Origin: Malus domestica
Taxonomy: Eukaryota > Streptophyta > Magnoliopsida > Rosales > Rosaceae
NCBI RefSeq assembly: GCF_042453785.1
Contig: NC_091675.1
Location: forward strand, 1,252,501 to 1,316,500
Direction of reading: 5' to 3'
Length of the DNA stretch: 64,000 nt
Part shown: positions 21,401-33,480 of the stretch, piece by piece
Numbering within the stretch: position 1 is the first letter of the stretch
How the letters are laid out: every line of letters begins with the position of its first letter
Notes under the pieces: generated by a model
The model's input: the letters and a program-made list of their open reading frames with translations, nothing else
Told to the model about the DNA's origin: nothing
Database searches by the model: none
Program-made: the position numbers and the translations under genes

Positions 21401-24070
21401 ATGGAGAATTTTACAATCCCCTGCAAATCAAGCCCTCCAATACCCATAGTACCCTCCAAATTCAGCAACCCATCTGAATTCTTACCACGACAAACCAAAC
21501 CCACAATCTCCTTTTCCAGAAAAACCCTTCCGAAATTCACAGACTCTCACTTGAATTACCTCCGCAAGAATGGCGAGTTCACGGAGGCCGTCACCGTTCT
21601 TGACTCCATTGCCAAAAGTGGGTCGAAGGTAACTTCCACTACTTACATGAATTTACTTCAATCTTGCATTGACACCAATTCTATTCAACTGGGTCGGAAG
21701 ATCCATGAGCGTATAGATGTAGTTGAGGAATTGAACCCGTTTGTTGAGACGAAGTTGGTGAGCATGTATGCGAAATGCGGGTTTTTGGATGATGCGCGCA
21801 AGGTGTTCTACGCAATGCGTGAGAGAAATTTGTACTCTTGGTCGGCCATGATCGGTGCGTGTCTTAGAGATCAGAGGTGGAAAGAGGTGGTGGAGCTTTT
21901 TTACTCGATGATGAGAGATGGGGTTTTGCCGGATTACTTTCTGTTCCCTAAGATATTGCAGGCTTGTGGGAATTGTAGCAATTTCGAGGCCACCAAATTG
22001 ATACACTCCATTGTGGTTCGGTATAATTTGGCTGGTTGTATTCATGTGAACAATTCGATACTGGCGGTGTACGCAAAGTGTGGAAAATTGAAGTGGGCAA
22101 GGAGGTTCTTTGACCAGATGGATGAGAAGGATGGGGTGAGTTGGAATGCGGTTATATCTGGTTACTGTCACAAGGGTGAGACCGAAGAGGCTCGGAGACT
22201 GTTTGATGCGATGAGCAAAGAAGGGATTGAACCGGGGTTGGTAACTTGGAATACATTGATTGCTAGTCATAACCAGTTGGGTCATTGTGATCTCGCAATG
22301 GAACTGATGAGGAGGATGGAGAGCTGTGGCATAACCCCTGATGTATATACTTGGACTTCTTTGATTTCGGGATTTGCTCAAAACGACAGGAAAAATCAGC
22401 CTTTGGATTTGTTCAAGATGATGCTTCTATCAGGGGTACAACCAAATGGGATTACAATCACTAGTGCAATCTCAGCATGCACATCTTTAAAATCACTTAA
22501 CAAAGGGTTGGAAATCTATTCTATTGCTATAAAGATGGGTTTCATTGATGATGTACTGGTCGGAAATGCACTTGTTGATATGTTTTCAAAATGTGGGGAA
22601 CTGGAAGCTGCTCAGAAGGTCTTTGTTATGATCCCAGAGAAAGACGTCTATACCTGGAACTCAATGATAGGAGGATATTGCCAAGCTAGATACTGTGGTA
22701 AGGCCTATGAACTGCTCATGAAGATGCAGGAATCAGATGTGCATCCCAATGCTGTGACCTGGAATGTGATGATCACAGGATACATGCAGAATGGAGATGC
22801 GGATCAAGCAATGGACCTCTTCCAAAGGATGGAAAAAGACGGGAAAGTTAAACGAAATACGGCATCATGGAACTCTCTTATCTCTGGCTACCTGCAACTT
22901 GGGGAGAAAAACAAGGCACTTGGGGTATTCAGGCAGATGCAGGCCTACTGTGTTAATCCTAATTCTGTTACCATATTGAGTGTCCTGCCCGCTTGTGCAA
23001 ATCTAGTTGCCACGAAAAAGGTGAGAGAGATCCACGCTGGTGTATTGCGTAGAAATTTGGAGTCTGAAGTCCCTGTTGTAAATTCCCTGATAGACACCTA
23101 TGCCAAATCGGGAAACATAGCATATCCAAGAATCATATTTGCTAGAATGCCATCCAAAGATATCATCACTTGGAACTCAGCAATTTCTGGTTGTGTCTTA
23201 CATGGTCTTTCAGACATTGCACTTGACCTTTTTGATCAGCTGAAGAAGTCGGGGTTTAGACCAAATAGAGGTACCTTTACAAGTATCATATATGCATACA
23301 GTCTTGCTGGAATGATAGACGAGGGAAGACAAGCTTTTTACAGCATCAGTGAAAACTACCAAATCATACCAGGTCTAGAACATTATTCAGCTATGGTAGA
23401 TCTTTTCGGGCGTTCTGGAAGACTTCAAGAAGCAATGCAGTTTATTGAAGATATGCCCATAGAACCAGACTCCTCTATTTGGGCTGCCTTATTTACCGCA
23501 TGTAGGATTCATGGGAATCTTGCCTTGGCAGTTCGTGCAGGGGAGCATTTAATCGACTTGGAACCAGGAAATATTTTGGTTCAACAGTTACTTCTACAGT
23601 CATATTCTTTATGTGGTAAGTCTGAGGTTACTTCAAAATTGAAAAAGTTTGGTAGAGATGCTGCAATAAAGAAATTTATTGGGCAGTGCTGGATTGAGGT
23701 AAAGAACTCGGTGCATACGTATGTTGCAGGTGATAGGTCGGAACTATGCTCAAACTTCCTAAATTCATGGTTACAAAACATAGAAGAAAAAGCAAAGAGA
23801 CATGATTTTGGTAATGAGCTTTGTGTTGAGGAAGAAGAGGGGGGTATCAGCTGGGTCCATAGCGAAAAACTGGCACTTGCTTTTGCCCTCATTGGCTCCT
23901 CAAGTGTACCTAAGAGTATTAGGATGGTGAAGAATCTGAGAATGTGTGGGGACTGCCACAGGATGGCGAAGTATATATCTATGGCTTTCGGGTGTGAGAT
24001 ATATTTGAGCGACTCAAAGTCCTTTCACCATTTTAGTAATGGCCGTTGTTCATGTGGTGACTATTGGTAG
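21401..24070 (+). CDS. pentatricopeptide repeat protein, PLS class with E and DYW domains
   Basis: Organelle RNA-editing type PPR protein in one exon, as is usual, of 889 residues. A Ser/Pro/Lys-rich N-terminus (about 1-45) suits import into plastid or mitochondrion. The PPR tract runs from about residue 65 to 700, with repeats such as YAKCGFLDDARKVFYAM, SWNAVISGYCHKGETEEA and TWNSMIGGYCQA. E and E+ regions follow (IWAALFTACRIHGNLALAVR, then CWIEVKNSVHTYVAGD). The C-terminus is a DYW cytidine-deaminase-like domain with HSE at 820-822, CGDC at 849-852, HHF and the final CSCGDYW. The zinc and catalytic positions are all present, so it could itself deaminate C to U. The RNA target cannot be read off with confidence. 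It is closest in memory to Arabidopsis At1g19720 (DYW7), of similar length. Confidence 0.95.
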   Translation: MENFTIPCKSSPPIPIVPSKFSNPSEFLPRQTKPTISFSRKTLPKFTDSHLNYLRKNGEFTEAVTVLDSIAKSGSKVTSTTYMNLLQSCIDTNSIQLGRKIHERIDVVEELNPFVETKLVSMYAKCGFLDDARKVFYAMRERNLYSWSAMIGACLRDQRWKEVVELFYSMMRDGVLPDYFLFPKILQACGNCSNFEATKLIHSIVVRYNLAGCIHVNNSILAVYAKCGKLKWARRFFDQMDEKDGVSWNAVISGYCHKGETEEARRLFDAMSKEGIEPGLVTWNTLIASHNQLGHCDLAMELMRRMESCGITPDVYTWTSLISGFAQNDRKNQPLDLFKMMLLSGVQPNGITITSAISACTSLKSLNKGLEIYSIAIKMGFIDDVLVGNALVDMFSKCGELEAAQKVFVMIPEKDVYTWNSMIGGYCQARYCGKAYELLMKMQESDVHPNAVTWNVMITGYMQNGDADQAMDLFQRMEKDGKVKRNTASWNSLISGYLQLGEKNKALGVFRQMQAYCVNPNSVTILSVLPACANLVATKKVREIHAGVLRRNLESEVPVVNSLIDTYAKSGNIAYPRIIFARMPSKDIITWNSAISGCVLHGLSDIALDLFDQLKKSGFRPNRGTFTSIIYAYSLAGMIDEGRQAFYSISENYQIIPGLEHYSAMVDLFGRSGRLQEAMQFIEDMPIEPDSSIWAALFTACRIHGNLALAVRAGEHLIDLEPGNILVQQLLLQSYSLCGKSEVTSKLKKFGRDAAIKKFIGQCWIEVKNSVHTYVAGDRSELCSNFLNSWLQNIEEKAKRHDFGNELCVEEEEGGISWVHSEKLALAFALIGSSSVPKSIRMVKNLRMCGDCHRMAKYISMAFGCEIYLSDSKSFHHFSNGRCSCGDYW

Positions 24071-24533
24071 AGGATCCTCGGGGACAAGCATAAAAGGGGG
24101 AAGTTGAAAGATCAGTTTCAGTGAAACAGGTCGTCTTCGAGGTACAACTCCAGTCACAAGCTAACATCATTTTGCCGTTATTGACAAAGTTGAAGAGGGG
24201 GTGGTTGATCCTTATGGGATTTGTAACCATGAGGACAGCAGCGCTAGAGTCACATTCAACTCCAATACATTTTCTCGTGCGAAGCATAGGCTTCGATGTA
24301 CCTCCGTAATTCTACCTCAATAACAGATCCAAATCCATGGCTCAAAGAGAAGCGCCTTCGGCTCCCTTCCATTTTCATTGCGCAGAACTCCACCTGCTCC
24401 GGCGTGGCCTTGCTATCCTCTGCAACCACCATATATTTAAGCTTAAACCAACATTTAGGAGGGGGAAGCCAATGAAGGACTTCGATCTGCCTAGAGGATT
24501 TTGAAGACAATGTCTTGCGTGGGACCTGATTTC

Positions 24534-24890
24534 GGGATGGTTTGGGAGTGAGGTGCTTAAAAAAAAAGCACCTATGAAAAAAAGCTGTGAGGGTTTTAGG
24601 GGTTTGGTAAACTGAAAAAAAATGGCTTATTTTGGAAGCTCCTGTGAGGAAAAAGCTGAAGCTACTATTTACAGCTTTGGAAAACTGGCTTTTTTTCAAA
24701 GCACACGGAGCTACAGTGCTCCTTTAATGAAAAGACCCATTATCAGACTGCTTTTTTTTCCAAAAGCATTTTTACAAAAAAGTTTACCAAACACTCTGCT
24801 GATTTATTTCACCGCCGTTTATTCTCACAGCACATCCGCTTATTCTCACAGCAGTTTTTTTTCAAAGCACAACAATACCAAACCAGCCCT
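24534..24890. mobile_element. MITE with 'GGGCTGGTTTGG'-type inverted ends
   Basis: The left end GGGATGGTTTGGGAGTG and the right end (CAATACCAAACCAGCCC) are inverted repeats with a few mismatches. Inner arms continue with AAAAGCACC..CTGTGAG against CTCACAGCA..AAAGCACAAC. Of about 357 bases, much could fold into a long hairpin. It encodes nothing. Such elements are common near genes in dicots; the superfamily (probably hAT-like) is not proven because no clear target duplication was found. Confidence 0.65.
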
Positions 24891-25308
24891 TCGACGCATT
24901 CCAAATTTCCCTCTTCATTCGTTAATAATAAGAAGAAAAGTCACTAAACATCCTCATTGCATGTAACAGCTCGTTCATTCTTAAAAACCAATCACAGTGT
25001 GATGCGTGTCCATAAATTTATGCTCGTATATTGCCCCCGAAAGCAGGGTACGGGCCCTTGTTACCCTCCTATTTCAAGCCCAAATTACTCATTGACAGGT
25101 TTGGATCTGTTGTGTTGTACTACTGGCCCAGCTTCTCATGAAGTCCCTTACAAACAACGTAATTACCATCAAGGAACAAACTTGGAGCTTGCAATCAAAT
25201 TAGGTTCTCTCTCCTTTTTGGGTCAATATTGGAGCTTGGAATCGGTTTTGATATACAAAACCCTCCCAATGTTATGGCATATATGCATTGTTATTCTGCG
25301 ATCGTCGC

Positions 25309-25460
25309 TTATCCAATCCAAACCTTCACTTATGAGTGAAGAGTTTTAGGTTCAAATCTCGTCAATGATGAGTTTGATATCTATTTATTTTCCTTCTTTT
25401 CTTCACTTATGAGTGAAAAATCTTAGATATGAATCTTGTGAATGGTGAGCTCGATATTAA
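25309..25460 (+). repeat. two tandem SINE-like segments
   Basis: 'CTTCACTTATGAGTGAA' followed by 'TTTTAGGTTCAAATCTCGTC' occurs at about 25324-25366 and, changed, at 25401-25443. The GGTTCAAATCTCG part resembles a Pol III B box. It looks like two adjacent pieces of a tRNA-related SINE, or one piece duplicated locally. Confidence 0.4.
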
Positions 25461-27840
25461 TTTGTTTCCCTTACTTTCTTATGGTATGTATGTCAATAGA
25501 TTAAAAAAACAAAAAAGATGAAGAACATGGGCTCTTATTAGGGCCACCTACTACAGCCCTAATTATCGGGCACGCTAAGGCAAGTAAAGTGATGGGCTTT
25601 TGGGCCATAGGCCAGTTGTCTTAATGGGCCAACTTCTCATAACGTCCGTACAACATGAAGAGGTGCAAACAGTTGAACCCGGTCCAGACGTTCAGATTTC
25701 CAAAGTTTGTTATTAGGCACGGTCATGTCGCTATTTAAGCTACTTTGATGAAGAAATGAAGAAATTTTGTTTTCTAATGTAATTTAAAAAATATAATAAA
25801 TTATTTATTTTAATTTAATCCTACACAATAAAACAGTCACAATCGCGTTGTTGGTGTTTGAAAAAATATGATAGGATTTAGCCTAACATTTCAAGAAAAA
25901 GTAGTGTTGCTGTTGAGAAATTCACGTAAAGTTAATTTAGAGAATGGTATATTAGTGACAGTTTCCTGCATGATGTGGCTGTAAATAGGGGCAAAGCTAA
26001 AAATAATGTTCATGGATGGCACAATTAATCAATGGTGGGTGCATCTTCTCGTGGAATTCCAAAAAGAGTGCGCGCATCATCAATTTTTTTTTTCAATTTT
26101 AAATGAGGCATTTTGTCGAGCACTTGGCCAACCTATACTCATTGTGTGTTGCATACATCCCCATCCTTTGTGCCATTTTAGTTGTTTCTTTAGGGTCAAT
26201 ATTGCTATACTTAACAAATAGATAAATTGTATATGCATAGGGCTGGAAGGTCAAATTTATTAAACTTGCGGGAGGAGGGAATTCTTCTTCGTGTGCTGCC
26301 ATAATCAACTCTACAACTAAACAATTTTGTGCTATATCCGCCTCCTGATAGTTTTCGATGAGAAGTGAGTGATAGAGTTGACGGTGATGGTGAGTTGCTT
26401 CTTATAAGTCGTAGTTTGACGTCTTATCGAGCCACAAAAGACAGCTACTATTTAACTAGGTTCCTAGTTCCTGCTCAGAGAAACTTTTTCCAACCAAAAA
26501 CGTGTCCCTTCTGGTCTTCACCAAGATTCGCCCCCTGCTGTAAATTACCCAACTCAATGCGATACACGGTTGTAAAGCCAACCTTTAATCAGAACCCGTG
26601 CATGCATGTATATAATGTCAAACTGCATCACCGCCCAACGACTAAGGCAATGCAATTGTGAGACTCTCACTAATACAAAATACAAAGAACCAAATTTAAG
26701 TATCACCAAATGCTTTTGATTTGCCATTTATAATTAATTAAACATTTCTATAAGTAAGTACTTGAAGTAATTATTTTTCAAAATATATTTTTGTTTTTTT
26801 CTTTAGAAAGTTCTTTTATATTATCTTTCTTTAGCAAGTTTTTTTCTTTATCAACCAATTTTTACGTCTCACACAACTCCCTCAATTTCGGATTGTCGGA
26901 TCCAATAAATTGAAGAAGACCAAAAGACATAATTTAACAAGGTGTGTGAAATAGGTAAAAATGGGTGTGGGATTGCACCACCCAAAATGTATATATATGA
27001 GTACACTATTCAACTGCCTTGAACAATAAACTTCCCTTTTAAGTTTTAAACAAAGCCATTAGCTTCTAGCACCCAAAGAAACAAATAATTATAATTAATT
27101 AATTATTTAGACACATGGAATTGATATACTGATTAATACAGGTGAGTCTCACATAAAATGGTAATGTTCATATAATTAAAGAATATGTATCAATGAATAT
27201 GCTGAATTTGTGTGTGTAAGTGACATTATTTTTACTGTATTAATTAACTTCCAACATGAAAGCCCCAAGCGAGAGACCTCCCCAGAATCTAAGAGTGAGC
27301 TACATGTGAAAGATAGATGTAAAATGTGGGAATGCAGTACTAATTTGAGTGGTTGTGTGCATGAGCTTATAGCTAATATGAAAGATGAAGTGTCACTTAA
27401 TTTAGTAGACCTGAGTGAATAATTAGGGTTAGGTATTCGATTCTAAATGGCATAATTAGTAAATTTGCCAATAAATATAAAGAAAAATATAAGATGATGC
27501 CAAAGAGGAAGAAATGGATTTACGGAGAATTGGAGATCGATGCGTGGGACCTATGACCTATTTATGTTGTGCAGCGTGGATATGCAACTTGCTGTGGGAA
27601 ATTCCAGCACAAATATGATGGATGTCAGATGGCAAACTAATAATTAAATTGGATCTGGCAATCTGCTACTATAATCCCCGATCGAATGATGGACACCAAG
27701 ATTCTGTGCTAGATTTTATTCTTGTAGCTTAGCTTTTGCATGGGGGAATGCAATTAAGCACATTTATGCAAATTGTGACGTCGACATAGCCATACAGTAT
27801 TACTACTTTCATTTATTAATAATTTTGATGTCGACGGTCA

Positions 27841-27912
27841 CGAAAAAAAAAAAGAAAAAAGAAAAAAAAAATATATATATATGTATGTATATGTATATAT
27901 ATATATATATCA
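27841..27912. repeat. A-rich tract and (AT)n microsatellite
   Basis: A run of A with scattered G passes into ATATATAT and GTATGTAT repeats. Simple sequence; no function inferred. Confidence 0.8.
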
Positions 27913-28488
27913 AGCTTTCAGTATCATGACTGAAGGTCGCAGGCTCTCACTGAAATAAATGCATATGAACATTGCTGCAAATTAACAGGCTGCGTCTTCT
28001 CTTTGTTGTAAAAATTTAGAATCACTAATTGCATATATATACCTTGTTTCTTTCAGCTATTTGGATGCCCAAATTTGACACAAAATTCTTTAACACATGT
28101 GGATCTTATTATTGGATGTGAGTTTTGCATATATTAGAGATTATTTTAGCAAGTGTCAATTTCGTGTGTTCAAATACTATAACACGTACTTTCCAATTTC
28201 TTACACATTTTTTATGTGCATTGAGTTACATGCACGACTTTCATTTGATGTGTAAATTTGGGGGTATTATTCGTGATGTTCGATGCCATGCATGCATTGA
28301 TTCGAAAACCATTTACTTCATTTCTATATATTAATGTGTTTAGTGTAGTTGCATCTTATATATATATGTGTGTGTGTGTGTATGTATATAATCAAAAGGC
28401 AAAAAGGGTGCATCCTTCATAAATTTAAATAGGATTTCAAAATAAAACAATTTAATCTAAACTAACAGAATAATATTACCCACTGTAA

Positions 28489-28867
28489 GACCATCTCCAA
28501 CTCTTGGGCTAAAAGCCAAATTTTTTAGCCCGAAAAATTTGGTTTTTAGCCAGAAACATCTTTTCTGCTCCAACCCTTATGCCATAAAATTTTAACTCGG
28601 AATTATTAAAGAATGAACTTAGGCTAATTTTTTTTTAAATCAATTTTTTTTAAAATAAATAAATATATAGATTATTGTAAATTAATTTTATGAACATTTT
28701 AATTTAAAAAAATTTAAATTCCAATAAACATTTGGCATTTAGCCCGGGGAGAAAGCTGGGGGGTATTTGGCCCAGAAATAACATTTGGCATTTAGCCTAA
28801 AATTTTAACATGGGTTGGAGAGTGTTTGGGGGGTAATTTGGCTTTTAGCCCAGGTTTGAAGATGGTC
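28489..28867. mobile_element. MITE with 'GACCATCTCCAAC' ends
   Basis: The left end GACCATCTCCAACTCTTGGG with GCTAAAAGCCAAATTT is mirrored at the right by AATTTGGCTTTTAGCCCAGG and GAAGATGGTC. Inner repeats of 'ATTTGGCATTTAGCC' occur at about 28731 and 28781. It is about 380 bases and non-coding. It matches a widespread plant MITE type whose ends read CCATCTCCAACC. Confidence 0.7.
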
Positions 28868-29261
28868 GGGGTATTTTTTCCCCTTTATTTCTTTAACTAT
28901 TTAAAAAAATATTTCAAACAAAAATTATAAATAAAAAATAACATGTAAAAGATTAAATTGCCACATGCTCACGTATATATGAGACAAGAGGCTACTGTAT
29001 ATATAAAGGCATATACTATTATGCATAAAGCCAATAATTCATATGCATGCATGATTCCCTGTTCGATATGCGACTTTAAGCTCCCTTTAGCTAGTATTGT
29101 ATTACACAAAGGTGACCCACGTAAGAAGGCATCAGCTGTGATGGACGTTTAACAATATCTTGCCAGTATTTGTTTACATTTTGCGCCCTCTTCAGTCATC
29201 ACTGATGTGAAATGTTATTTATTATGTTATCACTACTGTTCAATTCAGATACTCATTCATG

Positions 29262-29472
29262 AATCCGGATCCTCTTTCTGAGGATCCTGAAGATTCGTCA
29301 ATCTTGTTTGTTTATCGTACATGATGTGATAAAAAATTATTTTAAATATTTTTATTTAAAATTAAACAAAAATAATACTTAATAAAAATTGATCGCACGA
29401 TGTATAATAAACGAACACGATTTATAGATCTTCGAGATCCTCACCAAAAGGATCCGGAAAGGATTATGTTGG
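29262..29472. mobile_element. MULE-type MITE family, copy 2
   Basis: AATCCGGATCCTCTTTCTGA opens and GGATCCGGAAAGGATT lies near the end, with the family's inner motifs TTTATCGTACATGATGTG and, inverted, CGCACGATGTATAATAAACG. CTCATTCATG occurs just before (29252-29261) and again at 29473-29482, a possible target duplication; in that case the right end includes a few non-inverted bases. Confidence 0.65.
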
Positions 29473-30960
29473 CTCATTCATGTCTTTAAACCCATTCCTT
29501 GCATGCTTCTAGGAGAAATTACAAATATTTAATTTAATTTAACACTATAGGGTTTTAAAAAGGACTAATTAAACTAGTTTGCATGCACTGCATGGTGCTT
29601 GGCAGCTTGCTCCCGTTCTATAATACAGTTAAGAGAAATTCGGGGACCAATAACGATAATGAAAACAATGGGGAATGAGCTGTTCTTCATGTAATTAAAA
29701 TCATCAAGACCCAAGGAAAGCAAAACTTTTCTCACTTCTGACATGCGTCTTTACACTGTCTAATTCACTTTTTAATTTAAACCCCAGCTAACTAATTAGC
29801 TATTGATATTCTTCACAGCAAGTCATAATTAGGGTTTCAATGCGCAATATAATATGTGATTTAGCTCCCATTTAATTACAATTTTTTGAAGAAAAAACGA
29901 AGAAAAAAGTTTAAGAATCAAAGCTAGGGAACAATTGGTGTCGGGAAGGTAAAGAGGCTGCCATGTTATACACTAACACAAAAGTGATTGTGTTTGCTTT
30001 CTTGAGCAGCTTTGCCTGTAAAGTGACACTTGTGCAGGACCTTTGTAGACCCATTGCTTTGCACTTTGAGGGAGAAAAAAACCGCACATTTTGTTGTAAA
30101 AGTTGAGTTTAAACTCAAAAGCAAAGACAGCATGAACGAATCATAAAGCAGATCGACAAAAAAACTTTCTCCTTCTTTTACAGACGCACAGAAGATATAA
30201 GAAGAAGAGAGAGAGAGAGAGAGCCCCCAATTCCACTTATTTGCCAAACTTTTGTTGAAAAGAGCAATTACAGCTTAAAAACGACCTCATATCGATTATT
30301 TTATTAATTATATCATTATCACTTTTTTTGGTGCTTAAAATCGCACTAATTAATCTTTCTCATAATTTAATCCCAACTAATCATATTGAAGGAGTGAGGA
30401 GAGGAATGACCAAATTGGTAAACCAAATGTCATTGCCATTCTTAATCTCATGGAGGATTTTAGATTTCTTTTTCCTTTTCGTAAAGTGCGATTAAGTGTT
30501 AACAGAAAAGTAAAATGGATTTTTACACAATAATGTTTAAGAATGTTAACTACATTGAAATATTTGAGAATGATAGAGAAACTGAGGAAGAAGGAGTAAA
30601 AGAGAAAAAATTGAACTAGAGAGTTTAGAGAGAGAAATATGAGACTTGTATTTAAGTTATATAATGATTATACAACTCTGTTTTTATAATAGAAATCCTA
30701 ACAACTCTAATTGATGACTTGTAGAATCATTTTAACTAATCATCTAACTAATTGTTTGGAACCCTTAATAAAGAAAATAGTATATGTTCATATTTTATTT
30801 ATTTTTATTCAGAATGTTAATAGAATCACAATGCGAGCAGATGAATTTAGTATTTGATGCATGATCGTTGAGAGTTAGAGGAAAAAGATTATGAAGGTGC
30901 ATGCTTTCGATCAGAAGAAATAGTTATCAATTTGTGCGGGTTGCATGTTCATCCATTATT

Positions 30961-31118
30961 TCAAGAAAATTTTAACAAAAAACTTATAGTACTGTTCACT
31001 TTAAAGAAAAATCACATTTTTACGCTAAAAAGTCAATTCTGGTACTATTTACTTTACCTTTTATTTTATCATTTTAGCTAAAACTCAAAGTTTTTGTTTT
31101 GTAGTTTTCAGTTGCTTG
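30961..31118. mobile_element. MITE, family 'ACTAAAAAGTCAA', copy 2
   Basis: Same inner sequence as 12704-12862: GTACTGTTCACTTTAAAGAA, CACATTTTTACGCTAAAAAG, GGTACTATTTACTTTACC, then AAACTCAAAGTTTTTG. The ends are worn and no target duplication is clear. It encodes no protein. Confidence 0.6.
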
Positions 31119-32159
31119 ATAATTTATATTCATTATAAAATATTGGCGATTATATTTATAAATTGGGCTTTATTTCTAATGTGTTAAGATAATGGGTCAT
31201 AGTTAACTCATTATTATAAAATTAATGGGGTCCTAAGCATGCATATTTATCTACGTAGAGTCCAAATTGGATGCTGATTAAAACAGTTGGCCATTAAAAT
31301 TATTAGTACACAAGTTGGTTGGTGTTGGTCTTTGGACCGGACTCGTGTTGCAATCTCAAGTCTGAAGGTCATTAGGCACTGTCAACTCACCTCTTCTTGT
31401 CGACAGATTAAACAAGGATTAATTCATTAAGCTAAATTATTTAATGATAATTGTACAACCAAACTTCTCACATCTAATCCAGTTGGCTTTGGCTACCCGA
31501 CAGAGACAAGGCTTTAATGTCAAGACTCAATCTTGTGAACAGAAAAAGGCAAGTGTTGATATGGATTTAACAGTTGGAATAATTTGGAAGTATTTTCCTC
31601 GTTTACAACATTGATCTGACAAATGGTCATCAAATTCAAATCTAGGTCAAATTTCATTTACAAGTTCTTTAATTTGTATAGAAATGTTATACAACCAAGC
31701 AAGCAAGCTAGCTAGGTCCAACTATTCACACCAAGAAAGAAAATATATGCATGCGTCCCCAGTTCATGTGGGCTTGTTTATTGGAAAAAAATGAGATTAC
31801 ATGCACGACTTAACTTTTATACTGTCAATGTCGTTCTCAACAAAACCCCAATTTCCTAACACATACAGAAAAATGATTTTTAAGTACCATTTTTCTTTCA
31901 TGTATATCATGTTAATTTATATGTTTTTTTTAGTTATTTGCTATTTAATTCAAAATTTAGAAATAGAGAAAGGTATCAAGGTAGAAAATGAGGGTGTGAG
32001 AGAGATTTCCCTTTACATATTGGACCTTGACCCACACGTTACTTCCAACACCCTTCTTTCTACGTGCTCGGATTAACCTATATTTTCACCATTGACCTAG
32101 TTTAATTATTTTAAAAAGTAAAAAAACAAAGATCAAGGTTAACACACTACAATATATGA

Positions 32160-32332
32160 AGAGTAATGCTAGATAGATCAATTTTTTTTACCACATTTAC
32201 AAGCATATGAGTTGTCCGAAATATAAAATAAGCACATTAATCAATACTTAAGTAATATTAATTCAATCATCAACAAACATGTTATATGATTTACATAATA
32301 TAGTTTAAATGGATAATCTTTTAGCATTATCC
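32160..32332. mobile_element. small MITE with 'TAATGCTAG' ends
   Basis: It begins GAGTAATGCTAGATAG and ends TTTTAGCATTATCC, inverted with respect to each other. A relative with the same end motif lies at 38193-38335 inside a cytokinin dehydrogenase intron. About 170 bases, AT-rich, non-coding. Confidence 0.5.
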
Positions 32333-32445
32333 GTATATTAATCCTAATTATCCCTTACTTCATGTCTGTGGTGGAAGACAAGTGAATTAGACAAGCTACT
32401 ATTAGGTGGTCCAACAAGTGTCCACATGTATGAAAGCTTAAAATA

Positions 32446-32666
32446 GAGAGAGGATCCTAGCCGGATCCTCTTTGTGAGGATCGGGGGATTCTCCAATCAT
32501 ATCCGTTCATCGTACATCGTGTAATCAGTTTTTATCAAGTACTGTTTATATTCAATTTTAAATAAAAAATTTACAATGATTTATGACCACATGATGTACG
32601 ATGAACGATTGTGACTTGAAAATCCCTATAATCCTCACAAAGAAAATCTAGCGAGAATCCTCACTC
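32446..32666. mobile_element. MULE-type MITE family, copy 3, with 9-bp target duplication
   Basis: GAGAGAGGATCC opens and GAATCCTCACTC closes the 221-base element. CTTAAAATA lies directly on both sides (32437-32445 and 32667-32675). Inside, GTTCATCGTACATCGTG is mirrored by CATGATGTACGATGAAC. A 9-bp duplication points to the Mutator superfamily. Confidence 0.8.
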
Positions 32667-33032
32667 CTTAAAATATGCACTCACTAATTGGATAATCATT
32701 TTCATTCCTAGACATGGTGGTGGAAGAGTGGTCAATTTGAAGAGAGCCCTCCTAAATAATGAGTTCTTTAACCAACAAATGTTTTACAACGTAACTATTA
32801 CCTTTCTTAATTTGTTTGTTTTTTTACTCACTCACATAAACAACAGAATTTTTAGGCCTTTTAATGTATTCTCCATGGAGGTTTTTAGGTTGTTATTGGT
32901 GTAACTTGAACCTATATATCTTAATTTTAGCATATTTGGGATTTGCCAAATTGACTAGAATAGTATGCTCCTCTGCTCTATATTCAAGTTTGAAACTCTC
33001 TTCACATAATTAACATTGGATTAGTATGAGAT

Positions 33033-33033
<1 letters not shown>

Positions 33034-33095
<62 letters not shown>
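33034..33095. repeat. (GA)n microsatellite
   Basis: An almost pure run of about 30 GA units. GA tracts can bind BPC/GAGA-type factors in plants, but no gene starts near here, so no role is inferred. Confidence 0.9.
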
Positions 33096-33098
<3 letters not shown>

Positions 33099-33265
33099 TA
33101 CTATGAATTGATCTTGGCCAGGTTTTCAAGTTGATGACTTATATATCTGCAATGGTGAGCTTTTTGCAGATATCATGTTTTCAACTAAAGTTTGAGTCTC
33201 CCTTCACATAAGTTGCTTTTTAGTTTAGAATATTGCTAGTATAAAATATAAAAACAATGATAAAA

Positions 33266-33480
33266 GGAGGTGGATTGTCTGCCATTCTATTTCCATACTC
33301 TTCTCATCCTCTCCTGTTTTGTGTGTTCACGGTTAAGTCACGTCAACATTTTATATTCCTATTACTTTTTGTATTTTTATAAAAAAATCAATATAAAATG
33401 TTGACGTGGCTTAACCGTGACCACACAAACATGAGGGGATAAGAAGAGTATGAAAATGAGAGGGCAGACAATTCACCTCC
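33266..33480. mobile_element. foldback MITE with 9-bp target duplication (Mutator type)
   Basis: This 215-base element has arms of about 90 bases running almost its full length. The left arm GGAGGTGGATTGTCTGCC and inner CACGGTTAAGTCACGTCAAC are mirrored on the right by GACGTGGCTTAACCGTG and GGCAGACAATTCACCTCC. ATGATAAAA lies directly on both sides (33257-33265 and 33481-33489). The single-stranded RNA would form a long hairpin. It belongs to a different family from the GGATCC elements. Confidence 0.88.

Noticed and set aside
21653-22381. 242-codon frame on the minus strand opposite the PPR gene.
   Set aside because: It is the shadow of the PPR reading frame, with no domain and a composition that follows the sense codons.
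24256-24699. 147-codon frame on the minus strand with a weak RNase H-like look (WLPPPKCWFKLKY, then VEFCAMKMEG).
   Set aside because: The upstream half lies in a MITE, catalytic residues of RNase H are not visible and no flanking domains exist. At most a worn LINE remnant; too weak to list as a feature.
29966-30247. 93-codon frame on the minus strand with a hydrophobic N-terminal part, possible small secreted protein.
   Set aside because: The hydrophobic part comes from a GA/CT simple repeat (LSLSLSS), and no family or splice partner is seen.
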